Assembly (NCBI GenBank): GCA_965661575.1 | Contig: CBFIEJ010000038.1 | Location: forward strand, 1-20,289 | Direction: 5' to 3' | DNA length: 20,289 nucleotides | Source: UA16 sp965661575 | GTDB lineage: Bacteria; Bacteroidota; Bacteroidia; Flavobacteriales_D; Sanyastnellaceae | In this document: piece after piece, positions 15,463 to 20,289 of the stretch | How the letters are laid out: every line of letters begins with the position of its first letter | Position numbering within the stretch: the first letter of the stretch is position 1 | The notes under the pieces: model-generated | What the model saw: the letters and a program-made list of their open reading frames with translations, nothing else | The model's database searches: none | What the model was told of the DNA's origin: nothing | Made by a program: the position numbers and the translations under genes

Positions 15463-16335
15463 ATGGGTTGGTTTAAGCGAATACAGGACGGAATCACGAC
15501 CAAGAGCACGGAGAAGAAAGAGATTCCTGAAGGTGCATGGCATCAGTGCCCCAATTGCAAGACTGTTGTGACCTCGCAGCAGCATGCGGATCGCGTGCAC
15601 GTTTGCAACTACTGCGGGCATCATGATCGCATTGGAAGTGAAGAATATTTTGCGCTTCTGTTCGATGAAGGCAAGTACCGTGAGGTAGCGCCAAAGATCG
15701 AAAGTGAAGATCCGCTTGGATTTAGCGACACGAAAACATACGCCAATCGGCTTGAGGCCGCCAAAAAGAAGACGGGCCTGACAGATGCGTTGCGCACGGC
15801 TGCAGGTGATCTTGGAGGTGTTCCTGTGGTTGTTAGTTGCATGGACTTTGCATTTATCGGCGGCTCGATGGGAAGCGTGGTCGGTGAAAAGATTGCACGA
15901 GGCATCGATTTGGCATTGAAAAAAGGATGTCCATTCATCTGCATTAGTAAATCTGGTGGAGCACGAATGATGGAGGCAGGACTGAGTTTGATGCAAATGG
16001 CAAAGACGAGTGCCAAGTTGTCATTGCTAGCCAATGCTGGACTCCCGTACATATCTGTATTGACTGATCCCACAACCGGTGGAGTTACGGCATCATTTGC
16101 AATGCTTGGAGACCTGAACATCGCTGAGCCCAATGCGTTGATCGGATTTGCTGGTCCCCGGGTAGTTAAAGAGACCATTGGCAAGGATTTACCAGAAGGT
16201 TTTCAGCGTTCTGAATTTTTGCTTGAGCATGGCTTTTTAGATGCAATTGTGGAGAGGAAAAATCTCAAGGAGAAGATTGCATTCAGCTTGAAAGCCATGT
16301 ACGATGCTCCTGAGAACGCTCGATCACAAGGATGA
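15463..16335 (+). CDS. accD: Acetyl-CoA carboxylase carboxyltransferase subunit beta
   Basis: This is a 290-residue subunit that, with AccA, transfers the carboxyl group from carboxybiotin to acetyl-CoA, the first committed step of fatty-acid synthesis. It has the standard N-terminal zinc ribbon, C29-x2-C32 ... C48-x2-C51. The crotonase-fold carboxyltransferase domain follows, with FIGGSMGSVVGEKI, SKSGGARMMEAGLSLMQMAKT, DPTTGGVTASFAMLGD, and a C-terminal GFAGPRVVKETIGKDLPEGFQ. The length is normal. ATG 15463 gives the family-typical MGWFKR beginning. accA and the biotin carboxylase genes are not in the window, so the complex must be encoded at several loci. Confidence 0.98.
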   Translation: MGWFKRIQDGITTKSTEKKEIPEGAWHQCPNCKTVVTSQQHADRVHVCNYCGHHDRIGSEEYFALLFDEGKYREVAPKIESEDPLGFSDTKTYANRLEAAKKKTGLTDALRTAAGDLGGVPVVVSCMDFAFIGGSMGSVVGEKIARGIDLALKKGCPFICISKSGGARMMEAGLSLMQMAKTSAKLSLLANAGLPYISVLTDPTTGGVTASFAMLGDLNIAEPNALIGFAGPRVVKETIGKDLPEGFQRSEFLLEHGFLDAIVERKNLKEKIAFSLKAMYDAPENARSQG

Positions 16336-16380
16336 CATTTAGCGTTGGTGCCTGATGGTGATTAAAAAGGCTTGGGGGCG

Positions 16381-16411
16381 TTGTTAACCAAAAATAGAAA
16401 GCCTATCTTTG
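16381..16411 (+). promoter_or_regulatory. Promoter of rpsO (-33 TTG, 20-base spacer, -7 TATCTTTG)
   Basis: TTG at 16381-16383 is separated by 20 bases from TATCTTTG (16404-16411), an exact TAnnTTTG. This is the clearest promoter in the window and fits the Bacteroidetes primary sigma consensus. The start of transcription would be near 16416, leaving a leader of about 35 bases before ATG 16451 with no obvious secondary structure. Confidence 0.75.
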
Positions 16412-16450
16412 CGCCATTATTCACATCACGAACATCTAAACGATTTCGAC

Positions 16451-16723
16451 ATGTACTATTTAGACGCAGACAAAAAGAAGGAGTTCTTTGAGGCGCACGG
16501 CGCAAACGACAAAGACACGGGCAACTCTGAGGCACAGATTGCAATGTTTTCCTACCGAATTGCTCACTTGACAGAGCACCTCAAGAAAAACAGAAAAGAT
16601 TTCCACACGCAACGAGCATTGATCAAGTTGGTCGGTAAGCGTCGAAAGCTGTTGGATTACCTCTACGCGAAGGACATCACACGTTATCGTGAGATTGTGG
16701 CAAAACTCGGTTTGCGCCGCTAA
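16451..16723 (+). CDS. rpsO: 30S ribosomal protein S15
   Basis: This is a 90-residue S15. Typical pieces are NDKDTGNSEAQIAMFSYRIAHLTEHL, KKNRKDFHTQRALIKLVGKRRKLLDYL, and a C-terminal ITRYREIVAKLGLRR. S15 is a primary binder of 16S rRNA in platform assembly. ATG 16451 is chosen over an in-frame ATG at 16409 because the latter falls inside the promoter element and S15 proteins are about 89-90 residues. A hairpin terminator follows, then pnp, an order also seen in many other bacteria. Confidence 0.98.
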   Translation: MYYLDADKKKEFFEAHGANDKDTGNSEAQIAMFSYRIAHLTEHLKKNRKDFHTQRALIKLVGKRRKLLDYLYAKDITRYREIVAKLGLRR

Positions 16724-16746
16724 TTATTGAAACTCAAAATCGAAGG

Positions 16747-16786
16747 AGGCAATTGGTAAAGTACCATTGCCTTTTTCGTTTTTTTT
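16747..16786 (+). terminator. Intrinsic terminator between rpsO and pnp
   Basis: The arms AGGCAATTGGTA and TACCATTGCCT pair with a single bulged T and a three-base AAG loop, followed by a T-rich tract (TTTTTCGTTTTTTTT). It should end most rpsO transcripts. Any read-through would carry pnp; no clear TAnnTTTG element for pnp is seen in the 51 bases that follow. Confidence 0.8.
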
Positions 16787-16837
16787 ATAAGCCTTTGCTC
16801 AGGGGAGTAAAAGGTTGAAGATGCATATACAGGAAAG

Positions 16838-19099
16838 ATGAATTATACGGTACACAACCAAACCATTGATCTCGGCAACGGGCGCGAGATCACACTAGAA
16901 ACCGGCAAGCTTGCGAAGCAGGCGCACGGTTCCGTTGTCGTAAGATGCGGCGATACAATGTTGCTGGCGACAGCAGTTTCAGCGCACGACGTGCGAGATG
17001 ACATGGATTTTTTGCCTCTTACGGTCGATTACCGCGAAAAGTATGCCGCGGCAGGACGATTCCCAGGTGGCTTTTTCAAGCGCGAAGCGCGTCCCTCCGA
17101 TACTGAGGTACTCGTTATGCGTTTGGTTGATCGCGCTCTGCGTCCAACGTTTCCTTCGGATTATCATGCCGGCACCCAAGTGATGATTCAATTGATGTCT
17201 GCCGACGCGGAAGTGTTGCCGGATAGTCTGGCGGGATTGGCAGCCTCTGCTTGCTTGGCAGTTAGCGATATTCCTTTCGATGGTCCGATTTCAGAAGTTC
17301 GAGTGGCTCGAATTGATGGCGCATTTGTCATCAATCCTCACCGCACAGAATTGGAAAGTGCAGACATGGACATGATGGTTGCCGGAAGCATGGACAGCAT
17401 TGTCATGGTCGAGGGTGAGATGTCAGAGGTGAGCGAGGATGAAATGGTCGATGCTATCGAAGCAGCACACAAAGCGATCCAAGCTCAGTGTGAAGCGCAG
17501 ATTGCGCTGGCGAAAAGCACAGGTCACTATGGTGTTCAGCGCGAATACTCGCATGAAAGCCACGATGAAGATTTGCGATCACGCGTCAATGAAGCCTTAA
17601 CGGATACTTTCTACAAGGCTGCTCAAGAAGGCAAGACAAAAGAAGAGCGCAAGGCATCCTTCAATTCCATCAAAGAATCGTTCATGGCGACTCTCTCAGA
17701 CGAGGAGCGCAGTGAAAAAGCTTTCATGTTGCGCCAGTACGTCAGTGCGGCTCAGAAGAAAGCCATCCGAGATCTTTTGCTCAATGAGAATACACGCCTG
17801 GACGGCAGAAAGCCAACCGATATCCGGCAAATTTGGACCGAAGTAGACTACCTCCCAGGAACCCACGGAAGTTCGATCTTCACGCGTGGTGAAACGCAGT
17901 CGTTGACGACTCTCACGTTGGGAACTAAACTTGATGAACAGCTCATCGATGGGGCTTTGGTGCGCAAGACTGAAAAATTCTTGCTTCATTATAATTTCCC
18001 ACCATTTTCAACGGGTGAGGAGCGTCCCTTGCGTGGAACAAGCCGTCGGGAAGTAGGCCACGGTAATCTCGCTTTGAGAGCATTAAAGCCGATTTTGCCT
18101 CCAGTCGACCAGTGTCCATATACCATTCGATTGGTCAGTGAGATTTTAGAATCAAATGGATCATCGTCAATGGCGACGGTCTGTGCGGGTACTTTGGCTT
18201 TGATGGATGGTGGTATTCCAATCAAGGCTCCTGTTTCAGGAATCGCGATGGGTCTCATCACAGACAAAGACTCTGGAAAGTATGTTGTGCTCTCGGATAT
18301 TTTGGGTGATGAGGATCACCTCGGAGACATGGACTTCAAGGTTACGGGTACTGAGAAAGGCATCACGGCATGCCAGATGGACATAAAAATCAAAGGTTTG
18401 AGTTTCCAGCAATTGCGCGAAGCATTGGAGCAAGCCCGTGAAGGACGTCATCACATTCGCCGAGAGATGTTGCACAGCCTAGCTGAGCCGCGCGACGATT
18501 ATAAGGACCATGCACCTCGTATCGTTGCTTTGGAAGTTCCAGGCGAATCCATTGGACCAATCATTGGCCCTGGTGGAAAAATCATCCAAGAGATTCAAGC
18601 GGATACTGAAACAGTGATTAGCATCGAAGATGTGGATGGAAAAGGAATTGTAGAAATTTCAGCGTCCAATAAATCTGCGATCGAAGCGGCTGTTGCGAAG
18701 ATCAAAGCCATCGCTTTCCCTCCAACAGTAAACATTGGTGAGGAATACGAAGGCAAGGTCAAGAGCATCATGCCATACGGTGCTTTTGTTGAAGTGATTC
18801 CCGGCCAGGATGGTTTGTTGCACGTTTCTGAGTTGGATTGGAAGCGCGTTGATCGCGTTGAAGACATTTTGAAGGAAGGTGAGGTTGTCAAGTTCAAGGT
18901 CGTAGGACGCGACGAAAAGACGGGCAAAATCAAGTTGAGCCGCAAGGTGTTGATGCCAAAGCCAGAAGGCTATGTGGAGCGTCCGGAGCGTTCACGAGGC
19001 GACCGCGGCGACCGTGGACGCGACCGTGGTCCTCGGAGCGATCGTGGAAGAGATCGTGGACCACGACGTGAGGAAGGATCTTCTTCCGACGCGGAGTAA
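16838..19099 (+). CDS. pnp: Polyribonucleotide nucleotidyltransferase (PNPase)
   Basis: This is a 753-residue trimeric 3'-5' phosphorolytic exoribonuclease for RNA turnover. The first RNase PH domain has GRFPGGFFKREARPSDTEVL (split by my reading) and DRALRPTFPSDY. A helical linker follows, then the second RNase PH domain with TRGETQSLTTLTLGT, YNFPPFSTGE and the catalytic region DGGIPIKAPVSGIAMGL. A KH domain (GESIGPIIGPGGKIIQEIQ) and an S1 domain (YEGKVKSIMPYGAFVEVIPG) come next. An arginine/glycine-rich tail (about 718-744) closes the protein. It is intact and of normal length. The order rpsO-pnp is classical. rpoD begins 60 bases downstream with no visible terminator between, so some shared transcript is likely. 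Confidence 0.98.
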   Translation: MNYTVHNQTIDLGNGREITLETGKLAKQAHGSVVVRCGDTMLLATAVSAHDVRDDMDFLPLTVDYREKYAAAGRFPGGFFKREARPSDTEVLVMRLVDRALRPTFPSDYHAGTQVMIQLMSADAEVLPDSLAGLAASACLAVSDIPFDGPISEVRVARIDGAFVINPHRTELESADMDMMVAGSMDSIVMVEGEMSEVSEDEMVDAIEAAHKAIQAQCEAQIALAKSTGHYGVQREYSHESHDEDLRSRVNEALTDTFYKAAQEGKTKEERKASFNSIKESFMATLSDEERSEKAFMLRQYVSAAQKKAIRDLLLNENTRLDGRKPTDIRQIWTEVDYLPGTHGSSIFTRGETQSLTTLTLGTKLDEQLIDGALVRKTEKFLLHYNFPPFSTGEERPLRGTSRREVGHGNLALRALKPILPPVDQCPYTIRLVSEILESNGSSSMATVCAGTLALMDGGIPIKAPVSGIAMGLITDKDSGKYVVLSDILGDEDHLGDMDFKVTGTEKGITACQMDIKIKGLSFQQLREALEQAREGRHHIRREMLHSLAEPRDDYKDHAPRIVALEVPGESIGPIIGPGGKIIQEIQADTETVISIEDVDGKGIVEISASNKSAIEAAVAKIKAIAFPPTVNIGEEYEGKVKSIMPYGAFVEVIPGQDGLLHVSELDWKRVDRVEDILKEGEVVKFKVVGRDEKTGKIKLSRKVLMPKPEGYVERPERSRGDRGDRGRDRGPRSDRGRDRGPRREEGSSSDAE
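18989..19069 (+). repeat. Arg-Gly-Asp-rich low-complexity tail encoded in pnp
   Basis: Short repeats of the type (G)DRGR and DRGPR are encoded by imperfect copies of a CGTGG-containing unit. In the protein this forms a disordered, RGG-like tail after the S1 domain. Such tails commonly bind RNA or proteins; here it may support RNA capture or degradosome contact, which is inference. Confidence 0.8.
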
Positions 19100-19159
19100 C
19101 CTTTTCCGCCCACAAAGAGTAAAACGCAGAATTAGAATCGACAAAAAGGAATCCAATAA

Positions 19160-20029
19160 ATGAGGCAGCTTAAAATTACAAAGCAGGTTACCAACCGTGA
19201 GACCGCGTCGTTGGACAAATACCTTCAAGAAATTGGACGTGTTGACTTGATTACCGCCGAAGAGGAGGTGGAGTTGGCACGAAGGATCAAAAAAGGCGAT
19301 CAAGTGGCCTTGGAAAAATTGACCAAAGCCAACCTTCGTTTTGTGGTTTCGGTGTCCAAGCAATATCAAAATCAAGGATTGTCGTTGCCTGACTTGATCA
19401 ATGAGGGTAACCTCGGATTGATCAAGGCTGCTCAGCGTTTTGATGAGACCCGTGGATTCAAGTTCATCTCGTACGCGGTTTGGTGGATTCGTCAAAGCAT
19501 CCTCCAGGCGCTTGCGGAGCAGAGTAGAATTGTGCGTTTGCCGTTGAATAAAATTGGGTCCATCAATAAAATCAACAAGGCATTTGCTCGATTGGAGCAA
19601 GAGTTTGAGCGCCCTCCAACAGCCGCAGAGCTTGCAGAGACTTTGGACATGACGTTGGATGAAGTGAAGCAGAGCATGAAGAATGCAGGACGTCACGTAT
19701 CCATGGATGCTCCCTTGAAGGACGGCGATGAATCCTCGAGTAACATGTACGACGTCATGCGCACCGGAGACACACCATCCCCGGATACGGACTTGATGAC
19801 CGAGTCTCTTCGAAAGGAAATCGAACGTTCATTGCGCACATTGACTCCACGTGAGGGCGACGTGATTCGCTTGTACTTTGGTCTGAACGGAGAGCATCCA
19901 ATGACATTGGAGGAAATCGGAGAACGTTTTGACTTGACCCGAGAGCGTGTTCGCCAGATCAAGGAAAAGGCGATCCGTCGGTTGAAGCATACGAGTCGCA
20001 GCAGAATTCTAAAGAGTTATCTAGGATAA
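19160..20029 (+). CDS. rpoD: Primary RNA polymerase sigma factor (sigma-70 family, Bacteroidetes sigma-A type)
   Basis: This is a 289-residue sigma factor. It has region 1.2 (SLDKYLQEIGRVDLITAEEE), region 2 (LRFVVSVSKQYQNQGLSLPD, FDETRGFKFISYAVWWIRQSI), region 3 (NKAFARLEQEFERPPTAAELAE) and region 4 (LTPREGDVIRLYFGLNG, ERVRQIKEKAIRRLKH). Region 1.1 is missing, as in the short primary sigma factors of Bacteroidetes, which read -33 TTG / -7 TAnnTTTG promoters, the elements seen elsewhere in this window. ATG 19160 is the only sensible start. An AAGGA is present nine to ten bases upstream, a possible Shine-Dalgarno, unusual for this phylum. A strong terminator follows. Confidence 0.97.
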   Translation: MRQLKITKQVTNRETASLDKYLQEIGRVDLITAEEEVELARRIKKGDQVALEKLTKANLRFVVSVSKQYQNQGLSLPDLINEGNLGLIKAAQRFDETRGFKFISYAVWWIRQSILQALAEQSRIVRLPLNKIGSINKINKAFARLEQEFERPPTAAELAETLDMTLDEVKQSMKNAGRHVSMDAPLKDGDESSSNMYDVMRTGDTPSPDTDLMTESLRKEIERSLRTLTPREGDVIRLYFGLNGEHPMTLEEIGERFDLTRERVRQIKEKAIRRLKHTSRSRILKSYLG

Positions 20030-20051
20030 GCTTTTCTTGAATTTCTCGTGT

Positions 20052-20093
20052 AAAAAAGCCATGCCCTCTGATCCAGATGGGCATGGCTTTTTT
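20052..20093 (+). terminator. Strong intrinsic terminator after rpoD
   Basis: A 15-base-pair perfect stem (AAAAAAGCCATGCCC with GGGCATGGCTTTTTT) surrounds a 12-base apical region that can form a further TCTG/CAGA stem. The A-run and T-run flanks make it potentially bidirectional. It closes the rpsO-pnp-rpoD block. Confidence 0.92.
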
Positions 20094-20176
20094 CATGGCA
20101 ACCTGAGCCGTTTTGATGCTGCAAAGGATCCTGCACAATTATCTTTCTGTACCTTCGTTTTTGGATTTAACTACTG

Positions 20177-20184
20177 CATCTTTG
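20177..20184 (+). promoter_or_regulatory. Possible -7 promoter element of the terminal lipoprotein gene
   Basis: CATCTTTG differs from TAnnTTTG at the first base and ends five bases before the ATG. A TTC (20154-20156) lies 20 bases upstream in the -33 position. Another one-mismatch element, TACCTTCG (20150-20157), overlaps that region and could be used instead. Confidence 0.35.
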
Positions 20185-20189
20185 TTCTG

Positions 20190-20289
20190 ATGTCTAGAAC
20201 CGCTTACCCATTTCTTGTCGGCACTCTTGTTTGCACACTTTTGATCATTGCGATGGCCACGGGGTGCGGGAAGGTGAGTTATTCTGATG
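20190..20289 (+). CDS. Predicted lipoprotein, 5' end only (runs off the window)
   Basis: The reading frame opens with MSRTAYPFLVGTLVC, followed by a hydrophobic stretch and ATGC-GK. This is a signal peptide with a lipobox-like Thr-Gly-Cys at residues 24-26, so the mature protein would be lipidated at C26. Only 33 codons are present, and no stop is reached, so the family cannot be told. It is separated from rpoD by the strong terminator and about 96 further bases. The start is chosen as the only ATG giving a complete signal peptide. Confidence 0.65.
   Translation, partial: MSRTAYPFLVGTLVCTLLIIAMATGCGKVSYSD

Noticed and set aside
15424..16184. Long open frames antisense to accD and its upstream gap (about 190 codons each).
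   Set aside because: They have no recognisable motif and shadow a clearly conserved gene.
16787..16803. TAAGCCTTTG after the rpsO terminator as a possible pnp promoter.
   Set aside because: The spacing inside the element is four bases instead of two, and there is no -33 match at the right distance.
18989..19069. Repeat-rich DNA near the end of pnp as a possible CRISPR-like or tandem-repeat locus.
   Set aside because: The repeats are short, imperfect and in frame, encoding an Arg-Gly tail.
1..20289. Mobile element, defence island or biosynthetic cluster.
   Set aside because: No transposase, integrase, phage, restriction, toxin-antitoxin or CRISPR signals were found; almost all genes are core functions.

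Overview
The window reads as a chromosomal, mostly housekeeping stretch from a member of the Bacteroidota (Bacteroidetes), probably Flavobacteriales-like. Four things point there. The primary sigma factor is short (289 aa) and lacks region 1.1. Several genes are preceded by the Bacteroidetes promoter element TAnnTTTG, while Shine-Dalgarno sequences are mostly absent. There is an Omp85 protein with a lipoprotein signal (TamL type). Several proteins belong to families typical of the phylum (the DoxX/BT_3928-type membrane protein and a small zinc-ribbon protein). The species cannot be named from the sequence. No tRNA, rRNA, CRISPR array, insertion sequence, phage gene or attachment site was seen.

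Layout. Positions 38-2405 hold a DoxX-type membrane protein and a lone Opp/Dpp-type ABC permease, in one direction. Positions 2392-3786 (minus) hold a short operon of a GmhB-like HAD phosphatase and a class IV aminotransferase. A CsaA-like tRNA-binding protein (minus) diverges from mutA-mutB (4230-7318), the two methylmalonyl-CoA mutase subunits, whose stop and start codons overlap. A 3-hydroxyacyl-CoA dehydrogenase (7322-8506, minus) converges on mutB. Next come a purine nucleoside phosphorylase, a small zinc-ribbon protein, a RhlE-type DEAD-box helicase (minus), a PlsC-like acyltransferase, a SpoU/TrmH rRNA methyltransferase (minus) and the TamL-like outer-membrane lipoprotein. accD (acetyl-CoA carboxylase beta) follows. 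The window ends with rpsO, pnp and rpoD, then a strong terminator and the start of a predicted lipoprotein gene.

Functional themes are acyl-CoA and lipid metabolism (mutA/mutB, the dehydrogenase, accD, the acyltransferase) and RNA metabolism and translation (rhlE, the methyltransferase, csaA, rpsO, pnp, rpoD). Envelope functions are also present (TamL-like protein, DoxX protein, GmhB-like enzyme, lipoprotein).

Genes are tightly packed. No gap exceeds about 165 bases, and many neighbours overlap or nearly touch. I see no convincing undescribed multi-gene system. The most interesting signals are regulatory. Several genes carry the -7 promoter element so close to the start codon that their mRNAs may be leaderless, and two divergent genes share overlapping ATG codons in a single CATG. 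Next come some departures from family-typical active-site or metal-binding residues.
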